Below, piece after piece: positions 49,931 to 62,510 of a stretch of DNA of 64,000 nt (position 1 is the stretch's first letter; every line of letters begins with the position of its first letter). Both the position numbers and the translations under genes were made by a program. Where the stretch lies: contig NC_058062.1 of assembly GCF_020085105.1 (NCBI RefSeq), forward strand, positions 3,312,945 through 3,376,944, read 5' to 3'. Source of the stretch: Siniperca chuatsi (Eukaryota > Chordata > Actinopteri > Centrarchiformes > Sinipercidae). The notes under the pieces were generated by a model. It saw only the letters and a program-made list of their open reading frames with translations, was not told the DNA's origin and did not search any database.

Positions 49931-50937
49931 TTTCCATCATGATTTGTGTAATTTATAAAACCGTTCTGCATGGATGAGCACAGAAAGAAGACAAGTCAGA
50001 AAAGAGCTGGGATTTTATTAGACACTACAAATTACAGAGAGACGGAGAGGCTGAGGGCCGAACAGCACAAATAAATGTTATGCATCCATTCCATGACAAA
50101 CAAGACCGAATACACATTTCTGTTGTATTTTTATACACTCTGAAACAGTCCGTTGGTGTTGCCATGAATACAATGGTTACAAGTCTGTTGCAATGTCCAA
50201 AATAAGAAATGAAAAGAGTTGCCAGTGTATATAATATATAGATTTTCTGATGCACTAAGAAGCCCTTCAGTGCAGATCTGAACCTATCCGAGTGGTGCTG
50301 TGATGAGAACTTTACATTGCTGAGAGACTGGGGAACAGTCAATGTATTCAAGGCACTGGAATAGACTCAGAATTATGGTTAACGTTTCCGGGTGAGGTAG
50401 TCAAATCACTCAACAGTGAGGTAATTTTGGGATACACATGGATTAATTATTGGCTTTTTCCTATATATGTATGATTTCATAAAAAGATGCTCCCCAGACT
50501 CAGGAGGCATCGTTCCAGTCTTCACTCTTCTCTACAAACCCTGTTCGCACTCGAGTGTGTCTGTGCAGATAAGATGGAGAAGGGATACACCCTCTAAAGC
50601 GCAAAAATACTAAGACAATAGTTTGTGGCTAGAAAAGAATAATTTTATGTCGCACACACCTTTGGATTGGATCAATAATGTTCAACCAAGCCTGGACTGG
50701 GATTTGACCTACATATCTGTTTGATGTTTTATTGGGCCGATATTGGCTTTTCTGATTGTTTCGTTTAGGGTTGGAATGTTTTTAAATCCTGTTTTCGTAC
50801 TCTTTTCCACCCTGAAAAGAACCAAATACTGATGCCTCAAAATTTTAAGATGTTGGTACGAAAATATGGAAGTCCAGGGCTGCCACTATTCAAATAAAAT
50901 AATTTTATTCATCAGAAAAGGAAATTTCTATTGTATT

Positions 50938-51494
50938 AAAAGGGCTAGTTTGACACTTTGGGATTTTTTGTTGCCGAGTTAGATGAGAAAATCAATACCA
51001 CTCTCATGTCTGTCCGCTAAGCTACAGCCAGCAGTCGGTTAGCTTAGCTTGGCACAAAGACTGGAAACAGCTATCCTTGCTCTGTCCGAACTGACCAGCA
51101 CCTCTGAAGCTCACTAATTATCGTGTTATATCTCGTTTGTTTAATCTGTACAAAAAAACACAAACGTGTAAAAACATTATGTGACTAAAGTCTTGTTGTC
51201 ACCATTAGGTTTCACTGCACCCATCCAGGAAATATACATACATAAAACCAAACTGTTGCTATTACACTTCAGTCTGTGTACAGATGTTAGAGGTGCTGGT
51301 AGGTGGGTTTTGTTTCCTTCGGACAGAGCCGGGCTGGCTGTTTCCTTCCGTTTTAAGTCTTTGTGCTAAGCTAAGCTAAGCGGTTGCTAACTATAACTTC
51401 GTATTTAATGCACAGACATGAAAGTGGCATTAATCTTCTCATCTAACTGTCAGCAAGAAAGCAAATAATGACTAAAATGTCGAACTATTCCTTT
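50938..51494. mobile_element. Fold-back MITE in the hlf 3' region
   Basis: The left arm runs AAAGGGCTAGTTTGAC, AGTTAGATGAGAAAATCAAT, CTCATGTCTGT, TTAGCTTAGCTTGGCACAAA, TGTCCGAA, CAGCACCTCT. The right arm gives the same series on the other strand (AAAGGAATAGTTCGAC, AGTTAGATGAGAAGATTAAT, and so on to CAGCACCTCT). Pairing covers well over 150 bases per side. The flanks pair further: ATGGAAGTCCAGGGCTGCCACT (near 50867) is mirrored by AGTGACAGCCCTGGACTTCCAT (near 51513). No transposase. Confidence 0.85.
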
Positions 51495-51599
51495 GGATGA
51501 TTTCATTTTTTAGAGTGACAGCCCTGGACTTCCATACAAGGTATCAGAAGCGTCAATATCAGCCCTCAAAAACATGAATCGGTCGCATCCTAGTCTTGG

Positions 51600-53860
51600 A
51601 CTGACTGGCAAAAACCTTTGCAGCTCTACACGACATCACAACTAACATTTGGGGGGACTCCACTGCAAGCCTTCATTTAAGAAAAAGAAATAAAGCTTCC
51701 CAGTGTCTATCACTCAGGCTCAGGAACACGCTACAACTGCATTGGCTGAAGGAACCAAACACACATAGAACAGCAATAGAAAACCAGCCATAGATTTCCC
51801 TTCCGTCATAGTAACTTCATCCCGTCAAATCAGATCAGAAAGAAACAAGACTAACAAACTGCGTGGTTACAAAAACCCTCAAAAAGTTAGAATATTAGCC
51901 ACCGAAAGAAAGAAAAGCCTGGACGACTCATTAAAAGTCGGGATGTGTCGGGGGAAGGTTACAACACTAAACACGATGAACATCATGAAGTGTGTTTTCT
52001 GGTCGGATTTGAGATGATGGATTTTGAAAAGGGCATAACTGTACATTCTCTCTTCTGTACTGCATTTTCAGCATCGGCTTCCTTAGAGTTAAATTTACAT
52101 GACATGGGAGCCTAAAGGTGGCACCAACATAAAGTGTCACAATAATATTAATAATTCTAATAATATTCATAATAATAATGATAATAATGCCCAGGAGGTT
52201 TGGGTGCTGCTGAATATCCACAAATCTCTCTAAAACGACCACATCCTAACTAATATATAGAATATCAAAATACCACTATATGCATTTGTCTTTGAGTTAT
52301 ATACTTGTATTCTTTAATAATATTCTGGATCTGTTGTGCCTTTAAAATACATAGTTCAGTAATGTATAGGAAAAATACTGTACAAAAAGAACAACTTAGA
52401 ATAGGTTTATATAAACATATCTCTTGTAACCAATATATCATCTCTGTTGTGAATCGTTTGGTCTGCAGTAAACAAATTGATTGGGTTAACCACAGTATTG
52501 GACAACACCATCCAACTTTTTTTTGTCAACATCTTTTACATTCATACAGCCATCTTTAAAAAGAGGGCAAACGTAGAGCTACAATGAGAGACTACAGACA
52601 TCTGTATTGATTTCTAAAATAAAAGCACTCATATTAATCATGCTAAGTTAAACAGAAGCAAAAAGAATTATCAACAACGTTGCAAAAAAAAAAAAAAGAA
52701 GATCCGATTTGTAAGCAGCTTTTCGTTCTGTGAAAGAAAATCATGCTCAAATCTGAAAACAAGGAGGAGGCTAAACGACAACCATGTCAAGAGTAGTATT
52801 AATACTAACAATTATATTAACAGAATACATATATATAAAAAAGCAACAATCTTCCTTCTGAGAAATAAAAGGTTGATAAATATGAGGCGGAGGAAATTTT
52901 GAGCGAGTGGGACCATTGCACCGGATCAGATTGTGAGACGCGTATTAGTGCAGAGGTTAACTAAGGTTATCTTAGTTAAAGGTAAGCTAAAGTGAGAGGT
53001 TAGAGAGGGGGATCTGGGAGCAGGGAGGGGTGAGGGACATGTAGGTAGTCATGTTAGTTTAGTTCTGGATAGGAATTATTGCTCAGTGTCCGGCTGATGA
53101 AGAAAAAACAAAATGCAAATTTACACCACGATTGCACAGGAAAAATGTGCTATCTGAATGTTAAAATACTGAGAATGCTGTTAGAGAAGCTAGAGGGGAG
53201 TTGTGTTCGAGCGCTGGGAGGGCTAGACAACTGAAACACAACACGAACATCAAGTAAAGGGTGAAAAAGAAGATGATGTTGCTGATGAGAGAAAAACAAA
53301 CCTTTTACATGGCTTAAAAAACACAAGATTTGGGGGTTATAAGCAGGCTCTCAGACACGTCACATGGTTATAACACAGAGGAGAAGAAGGGAAACAGGAA
53401 GCAGTTTTAAGTCCTGATCTCACGTATAAAATCGGTATGAAAGTGAACAACAAACAGCATGGCATCATTTCTCAAAAGTGGAAGGTAGCGGTGGACTCAG
53501 CTGGTGGGTTGGCTCATAACTCCTCACAGTACATTAAAGTGGGAAGTATGCATGTGTAAATACATATATTTATCTATGTATATATATTTAGTCGAACGAT
53601 GTGTACAGAAAGTAAAAGAAGGAACAGACAAATCGAAGCTTATGATAGAAGTCAAAATGACAGTTATAATACCTGAATCATACAGGTGTGTGTTGGTTGA
53701 GGGGGAGGAGGGTGAGACGGGAGGTTTCAGGGAGGAGGACAAGGAGGTGGGGGTGGTGGAGGAGGACGGGGCAGTGCCACCAAAAGAGACACATTGTCCT
53801 TCAAACTGGAGGGAAGGTGGGTTGGGGTAGTGAAGTGGGCGTGGGTTGGTGATAGGGTTT
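51600..53860. other. Non-coding, AT-rich, no further element
   Basis: Apart from simple AT-rich runs (ATAATAATATT near 52140-52190, poly-A near 52685) nothing is recognised. Most of it should be hlf 3' UTR. Confidence 0.4.
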
Positions 53861-53871
53861 TTTTTGGGGGC

Positions 53872-54087
53872 TCACAGGGGCCCGTGTCGGGCCTCGTATT
53901 TAGCTAGAATGTTCTTGCAGCGGCCCAGCTCCTTCCTCATGTCCGCTACCTCCATGCGGAGAGCAGCGTTCTCCTTCTCCAGAAAGCCAGCCCGGATGGC
54001 GATCTGGTTCTCCTTCAGCCGCCGGGCGTCCCGTGACCTCTTGGCTGCCACGTTGTTCTTTCTGCGCCGGGCCCAATACTTATCGTC
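53872..54087 (-). CDS. hlf: hlf exon 4: basic region and leucine zipper
   Basis: Acceptor CTGCTCTTCAG on the minus strand. 71 codons from [12 protein letters not shown] to ARHGPL then TGA, the same length as the human exon. The basic-region asparagine and arginines ([13 protein letters not shown]) are intact. Confidence 0.97.
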   Translation of the reverse strand, partial: DDKYWARRRKNNVAAKRSRDARRLKENQIAIRAGFLEKENAALRMEVADMRKELGRCKNILAKYEARHGPL

Positions 54088-57000
54088 CTGAAGAGCAGAT
54101 CAGACGGGTTAGCACTGAATACAACAACAGTGTTTATCAAAAATGACTAACACGGGCCTGTAGCTAGCTGCTGGCAGGGTCAAAAGGTCTGCAAGCTCTG
54201 CTGACTCAACGCTGTCAGTTTAAAATATTATCACCAGTAAAATACGTTTACAGTTGCACAGCAAACTCCAGTCTGAAAATGTTAACCTATCTGTTAAGAA
54301 TATTGGTTCACAAAAATAAATTACGTGATTCTCATCTGGTGATTTGCCATAAAATTTCACAGACCCTCTGTTGAAAACTTTGGAGGTTAATTTTTTAGAA
54401 AAGTCTAAAAATAAAAGAAAAAGGTAATCATGTTGTTCAGAGGGGTTTCTGTTGTCTAACGCTGCATGATTCATCTGAACCAACCGGCCTAAACCAACAC
54501 ACCAAACACTTACAATTCCTGCTAAATAGAGTTAACGTGTTTGGACTGAAGCTGCAGTAAAGAAAGATTTTCATCCTTCTGTATGTTTGATCTCTCTCTT
54601 TAATTTGGGGGGGAAATAACGAAATTCACAACAGAAACAGTTGCCATTTAAAAAAAGTTAAAGTCAAACCTTTTAGTTTAACCCTTTTATTAGATGGTTT
54701 TTGGAATGGGCCTTTTCATTTTATTTATTTGAAACGAGTTTACAGGAAGCCTGCGACTTTGATAGGGATGGGAATCAAACCTCAGTACTTTTTCTGTACA
54801 GATCATGATGTGCCCATAGAGTATTGAAAACTGTCAAAGTACAGCAGCAGCTGGCTAAAATCCAGTTTTTATTAAAAGGTCATCGTCAAACTATTATGTT
54901 GATCAGGGGTATTAATAGGTTTGAGTTGAAATACAACAGCTGCACCCTTCTGGTACGGGTGTTAAAACAACATATTATTGCATTATTGTTCAGGTTTCAT
55001 TTTTTCCTCTCCTCTATAGCTTTAGATTATTATTAACCACTTCATAAGCTCCCCATGTTTGAGAATGCAGCTAGTTTGGCTTTCAGTCCATGGTCTTCCT
55101 CCCCTAAGGGTTTAACATGCCTCAGACGTCACCTGTTATGGAACAATGGGCCCAAACGTCGTGGCCGAAACAACAGGTCTAATCTCTCATCAACAACTGA
55201 CAGAGAGGGAACAGCAGGTTACCTTCAGGTCTTCGGGAATGAAGACCTTGCGGGCTTTCTTGATCATGGGCTGCGGTTTTAGCTCCTCTGCGGAGAATTT
55301 GCGTTTCCTGGGGTCAAACATTTCCTGGCCGGGCACGCTGGACAGAGCCAGGTCTGCCGGGTCGGGCTCGTAGCTCAGGGGCACCTGGATGGACTCTGGG
55401 TCGATGGGGCTGGGGGTGTCCCGGGCTGAGGGCAGTGCTGCAGGAGGACAAAAATAACACACATTAGCTGCCATCAAACACACAGAATCATCCTATTATC
55501 TTGAAAAGACAAACCTCTAATTACTAACACTAAGCACCTCTGATTGTGACTCTAATGGAAGAAATGGCCCCATTAAAGTTCAAGGTGGCACGTCCATTTG
55601 GGATTATTGGTCATGCAACGTCATGAGTGAGTCCTCATCAGCAGATCTTTTCTGTGAAGCTCTTACAGCTGGACAGAGGTCAGAGGACACAGAAGGAGCC
55701 TCTTGCACTGAGCAGGAGGCCTCTGAGGGGGAGCTGAATGCTGCCTTTCTTCCCTCTGAGCTCACATGTTTGTGTGTCTGAGGGCTGATCCGTTAAGAAA
55801 TGTCAGGCTTTGACTTAACGGTACAAGCCTGAGTGTCGGTGCAGATGTAAAGCGAGAGAACAGGTGACTGCTTTTCTAGAAAAAAAACAAAACCCTAAAC
55901 ATTTTGTCTGTATAGAAAGTATTTGCGTCGCCCGACCAGCAGGTGGTGCTATCACACAAGCTTTAAAAATGCAGGTAAACACGCTGAGAAATCATCTCAC
56001 AGACTGTTTTATCTTAAGCTCTGCAGCTCTCAGCAGCTCCTGTCAGCTGATCTGGACCCACCGGATTTTGTCTTGAAACTGTCTGGAGGTGATCTCAGTG
56101 AGCTGCTGCATGACTTCACAAGCCTGTTGTTCAAGCCTTCTCCAACTGATTTGAAGCTGCAGGCCGACCAGTGGAGGGTGATTCAGTTCATTAGCCGGCC
56201 TAAATGGAACAATTTCTCTGTGATTCATTACATTAGCACTAATTTGTTTTGTCATTCAAGCCACACCTGGGAACCGCTGGGAATACGACTGAAAGTAGCA
56301 AAGTGCAGCAGGCATTTTCATTAGCTGCTGATGTGCTGGCAGCCTGTACATCATGACCTACATTTGTGTACTTGTGAGCCTGCCATGACAGCCAGTCAAT
56401 GCCGCTGACCTTCAGTCAGAGTGTACACAAACTGCTTTCCGCTTGGCTGTGGTGGAGATTTGAGAAGGGGCCATCAGATAGAGCTCTGACTGCTCTCTGT
56501 GTACAAACAGGAGGTCTGCTCAGTCTGCTGTCTGTACATCAGGAGAGGTCCTGCTCAGAAGAAATGATGGGCTTCTTCATCACAGAGACAGAAAACCTCA
56601 ACTGAGTGCCTCGCTGCCTCGGATTTCTCTGTTCCCAACAAGGAAAACAAAAGTGTTTGTTTAAAAAACTATGCAGGACTATAAAAACCTGCTAATTATC
56701 ACCTCATAAAACTGAGCAGAAATGTGGGAAAATATCTCGGTGAAAACATTCAGATATATGCCTCAACAGATGTTGATGTTGCAATTCACTACACATAAGG
56801 AGGGCTGGGTAAGGCTGGAAATGTGTACTTTTCCCCCACATTTTACTTTAAAGAAATATCAACATGTTTTCCTTAATAAAAAGTAGTGCCCTACAAGAGC
56901 AGGCCGTCTAAAACTGGCAAAACGTTGCTTTGGGAAAATTTGAATATCTGATCAAATAATAAGTAAACAATTATTTAAAATGTATTGCTTTGACCTACCG

Positions 57001-59783
57001 TAAGAAACTCAAAAGATATCAAACAGTTATTCATTTTCCATCAATCAACTAAGTGATTTATCGTTAAAGCACTAAAGTAAACAAGACTACGAATGTGATC
57101 AGACATTCAACGGCAACTCTGGGTGCTTGACGATTTGATACTCTGTGGTACGGTTCCCAAAATGATACAGCTAATCATTATTGTAATTATCCATTAATCT
57201 GATGTTTCTTTTTTTTTCTAGATTTCTGGATAATTGTTTGCTCTGTAAAATGTCAGAAAACAGTGAAAGATGTCCATCTCAAGTCTCCAGAGCCCAAGGA
57301 GACATCTTCAAATAGCTTGTTTTGTTCGACCAACAGTCTAAAACGCAAACATGTTGAAATTAAAATGATATAAAACAGTCTGAGAAGCTGGAACCAGAGA
57401 ATTTTTGGCATTTTTGCTTGAGTAATTATTTAAATTAATAAAATTGTTGCTAATCTTAACACAATGATTTTTCTGCCATCAGCTCCTAGAATTTCTGACC
57501 TTTGGATGAATCACACGACTCCTCACATTTTCATAAGCTAAGACACATATCGGCCAACTTAACCTCCCACTATTCATAAACTGAGAACTAGTCGCTGTCT
57601 TAGACAATCTGTCAGGCCTGCACTCAAACTGCAAATAGCCACCTCGCCCTAATCACCTTTGCGAGTCATTTTGATCTCCTAATTAGCTAAATTAGCTATT
57701 AGTTAAAACACAGTGGCATGGCCATGGGCTAAAAGTAGATGTACAAGCCCGTTCATTGACCTGTAATGTCCTCAACTAATGCACGACACATTCCAGGGGA
57801 GAGGGAGTAGACGAATGTAGATTCACAAAATAGTCCCCCCGCCCTCCTCCTCCTCCTCCACCCCTCCTGAACAGGAAATCTAAAATTAACAAGCCAGGAA
57901 AGGTAGTGCAGAGCTGACCTACAAAGAGCCGTGTGAAAGCTGAAACTCTTCATTAAATACATGCGGAACTTGTTTTCATAGAGAGTATTTATCTATTTAC
58001 ACAGACCGCTGGTTGCAGGTTGGTGTCACGCTAGATGATCATATCAGAGTTACTTTAAGTGTTATCATGTAGCTGTGTGGGTGATAGCGCTACAGTCAGT
58101 GATAAGCTGAGCTGCTGGATTCTGACCTGGAAGAACTGGCTTTTTGCCCTTCAGCCCTTCACCTTTGGGCTGAAGGGCAAAAAGATTTTCTTCTAATTGA
58201 CTTTAAAATAGTTTCAGAATATTAACAAGACTACTGCAACTGGTTCACATGACCACATATTCTATATTTTTCCTATTGTCAACAAATCCCATTAAACACC
58301 AAACAATCAACAATGAATTGATCCCTTACTAACAAGTATTGTGTGTGTATCCAAAGACCTGATATCTCTTCTTCCTCTGTGCCACAGAGCTCCATTGTTG
58401 TTCAAAAGCTATTAAAAACACATCAGTGAGCCGCACTGTTGCACTGGGTGACGCGTTCCTTCAAGCCAAATTTAAGATTGTGTATTAAAACGCAGCTGAA
58501 AGTAGTCCCCAACAAATGCACCATTTCCTCCTGTTTGAGTCACGTTTGCAAAAAACTACAGTGAGCAGCTGTTTGAGGAAATTACTGAGCCTTTCTAAAA
58601 ATAAATAAATAAATAAATGGAACTATATATTTGTGAGCTGTTTTTAAAGATTCACGTATGTAAGTAAGTCACGTAAGTATTGAGAGCTGGAATAACACAT
58701 TGTTGGTCCTTTTTGAGATTTTTGGACAATAAACCAGAAAATAAACCAGCCTTACACTTCATCATCTACGTGATGCTAACCTGTCCTCCAATTGATTGAT
58801 TGATCAACCATGTTTCCACGACATACAAGTCAAGAGGATTTCATTCCTCCAGGCCACTCGTGCAGGACATGCTGATCCCGTCCACAGGCCACATGACAAG
58901 ACATTTGAGAGGAAAGCTAGTCGGTTTGCAAGAAACCAGGCCAGAGGAAATTGGCTACTACAACAATGGGAAAGATAAAATTAAAAGGATATGCAGTGCA
59001 GGTCTGATAAGTACACTGATAAGTATTGACTAGTAGTATTATTCTACATGTTGTTAATATATGAACTCCACATTTCGTTGATCGATGTTTCTCACTGAAC
59101 CCTCTTTCCTTGACGAACACCCTTTGACCCCTCCCACATCTGACTTCCCCTTCGGACCCCGCCAAAAGCACACAGGGGCCCATCTACTGAAGCAACCCTG
59201 ACACAGTCCCTCAACGTCTGCAGGCCGTTCAGACTGAGAAAATACTGCAATGCCCGTTCATTTGTTTGTTGGTAGTGATAACAATGTTATCAGCCGCCCG
59301 CTGTATTGCTTGCAAGCAGAGCGCAGGCACAGAGGGATTGTGGTTGTTGTGGTAGTGGAGTGGCTGGTTAGACGAGACTCTGAGAGCTGGAACAATATTG
59401 CGCACACGTGACAAAAGCACCCCAGAGTCCATGTGATCTCTGTAGGGTACAGCCTGTGCCTTGGCTTCGAGTCCAGGCTGTGTCGGAGCTGAGCCCGGCC
59501 AGGGAGGGAAAGGAAGGCTGGATGGGAAGTGGAGGGTGTTTAAGGGAGAGAAGGGAGGGGAAGGGTGAAAATGAGAGTGAGGAGGAGGGGTGGGGGGGGG
59601 GGGGAGAGAAGGGATGAGGGGCTGGTAGGTTCATGCCGTGACAAGCTCCTGTTTGCAGCTCAGCGCTGCACACGGCGCCTGCATGTGTCTGTCACATGGC
59701 CCGGGAAGCTGCAGGAAACCCCAGCCGCTTTCACGTGAGAGGTAAATGTGCACAGAGACGCAGACAGAGACAGACCCAAACAG

Positions 59784-59833
<50 letters not shown>

Positions 59834-62478
59834 AGCAGGCTGAAATTCTGCCTCTGTATGTGCGCACACGTGCACTGAGGCTGGAATAAAGTGTACTGTA
59901 CAGATGCACCTCCTCTGGAGCATCTGTTTATCTCTGGCTGCACCGTTCTCAGATTCGAGCTAAAACTTACCTTACCTTAGTCTGCACACCTTTCTAGCTG
60001 CAGACATAGAATCATTAGGTGTTACATGCAGTTACATGAAGGATTTTTAGAGGAGAAGACATGAAATAATCAAATTTTCACTACACTACACAACTACATT
60101 CTGCTGCACTTGTGGTTGCTTTTCCTTCTTATAAACTGGGGCTAGATGATATGACCAATAATCTAAATCCTGATAAACTGTGCTCAAACGCTGAGTCTAT
60201 TAATCAATATAACATTTATTTGTTAAATTCATTTATTAAGTAAATATATCAAACATCCTCAGTTTCCAGCTCCTTACATGTGAGGATTTGCTGCTTTCCT
60301 CTGTTCTGTATTATTGTAAAACTTATTATCTTTGGCTTTTGAACTATTGTTCAAACAAAACAAGCTATTTTAAGACATCACCTGGGAAGTAATGCGTTCA
60401 CTATTTTTTTAAAAAAATATTTTATAGACTAAACAATCACTCATTTAATCAAAAATAACAGTAGACATTGCAGCTCTAAGTTCCTTATAGCAGGATGGAA
60501 AAAGAAAAGGAGGCTAAAACTACCGTATCTCAGCTGTCAGTCTGCATACACTCAGAGTCATAATTAGATTGGTATATGGTAAACATCATGGTACGTGCAA
60601 TTAACCTGACATGAGGATTAGGGATTTTTGTTATTATATATACACTATGATACATTTTCAGAAAATATAATTGATAGACTTTTGGTTTACATTAATTTCT
60701 ATATAGATGAATATTACAAAAATATGTTGGCTCACTAAACGAAAACCTGTCTGTGAAAGCACTTTGGTCAACTTGCGGTGTTTTTGAATGTGCTCTATAA
60801 ATAAACTGGTTTTCCGGCCCGGACTGTTGGCGGATTGGTCGGTTGAACTTCTAGTTAGATGCCATTGGTTGTTGTAGCTTTTCTCAGTTTAATTGAATGG
60901 GATTCAAAGAATGTATTTATTGAAAAGAGTTGATGTCATCTGATGTATTTACCACACTACAGTGGTAGTGTTTACGATACCTCCTCAAGGTTTCTTCCTT
61001 CCTAATCTTCAAACTGTAAGACACAGCACACTCAGAGGAAGTTTTTGTGTCAACATTGGCACAAACAGTCGCAACGTAATTGTTATTATGGGACTGTCCG
61101 TGTTTTGAGGCTCCTTCAAGGGGAAGTCGGGGACGATTCCACCCAAAGACAAGCAAACAGGATCGGACACATTTCACGTATTTAAGTGGAAAAATGACTG
61201 GTGGAGTGGCTGTTGCTCAGGTAGAAATCAGTCCTTAAAAAGTTGACAGGTTGGTGAACAAACACTATTCATCCTCCATTATCATCCAAACTGCTGAGTC
61301 TTTAATCATCGGCTGGACCAATACACAACTGCACAGAAGGTTAATATGCATTTAACTGATTCTAGCTTGTGTGATTTACATATTCGACTCCTTGGTCCAT
61401 TAACACATCCCAGTGGCTCACTGACCCCACCTCTTCGGCGGTTACAGGTAAAACACACAAAAACAAAGCATTTATAGCATCACAAAACACCATCACCCTC
61501 CAAACATCCCATCTGTTTATCTGTCACATGCAGTCAGATCTTCTACCAGGAGACTTTTTGTGTTAAGTTTGGAATTGAAACACTAACCGTCTCCAGCGGC
61601 GCGGTCGGGTTTTGCCCGCTGAGAATTTGCTGTGTTTGTTTATAACGAGGGTCGGCTCTTTAAATGTTTCAAATCGCTCTGGTGTCTGGTGAATTGAAAA
61701 CCCAAATAGTGTCTGGCAGCAGCTTAACAAACTCAGTTACACAGTTTAACGCTTCAGTCTAAATACCAACTGCCTAGTTAATGTCAGCTCATTACAATAC
61801 GATTTTCCATTACGAAAAGGCACCTTTGATCACCACAACACTGAAACACTGGAACTTAGTACTAAAGTAATACATAATGAAATAAATGGGTCTGTATAAG
61901 CTTTTAGGTTCAAAACCTATTTTGAAATTCAAGATCTCAAGAGCCAAATGAAAATAACTTCTCTTGCCTTAAAATGTATCAAAAATCTCATTGAGTCTAC
62001 GCTGCAGGACAAACGCTAAATGTAGTAATTTAAAGAATCACACACAAGCAGCTTTTAATCAGTAATTACCAAACCTGCAGGGAATTCTTGGGAATGAAAA
62101 TGAAACAAACCGAGGCAAACTCTTACAGAGGAAAAATACACCGTTATAACCACAGCACAAAAAACTAAAGTAAGCACTCTCATGGCAGTCAGCCTTTTCT
62201 GCCAATCAGAGCTTCATGTATTAGACTGTGCTGCATCTTTGGCCTGTGTAGGCTGTACTCTGGGACTCCAAAGTCCAGTTTGGGGCTGTAAATCAGCCCT
62301 CAAGTATGTCAGTGTGTATCTAACCTGTGGTCAAAAGCTCTAACTAGGAGAAGCTAAAACAGCAGGAGTTAAATGAGAATCAGACCTAAATCAGCGCTCA
62401 GAGGCGATGCCTTCAGAGACTCAGGACACAAATCACAATAACTTGTTCTATCTGTGCATATCTGGGCTGACATTTACT

Positions 62479-62510
<32 letters not shown>

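Larger units (their letters stand above)
50011..53871 (-). other. hlf: Probable hlf 3' UTR
   Basis: After the hlf stop codon (complement of 53872-53874) the minus strand shows no further coding signal. TTTATT at 50014-50019 is AATAAA on the hlf strand and would end a 3' UTR of about 3.9 kb; mammalian HLF also has a long 3' UTR. Earlier AATAAA signals exist (for example the complement of 50728-50733), so shorter forms are possible. A large fold-back lies inside this interval. Confidence 0.45.

Noticed and set aside
55190..55483. Extension of hlf exon 3 beyond its splice sites
   Set aside because: The frame stays open on both sides, but good GT and AG signals at 55222 and 55438 and human similarity fix the exon to 55223-55437.
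59631..59943. Several 60-92-codon frames with VCVCV or THTHT runs
   Set aside because: Artefacts of the CA microsatellite.
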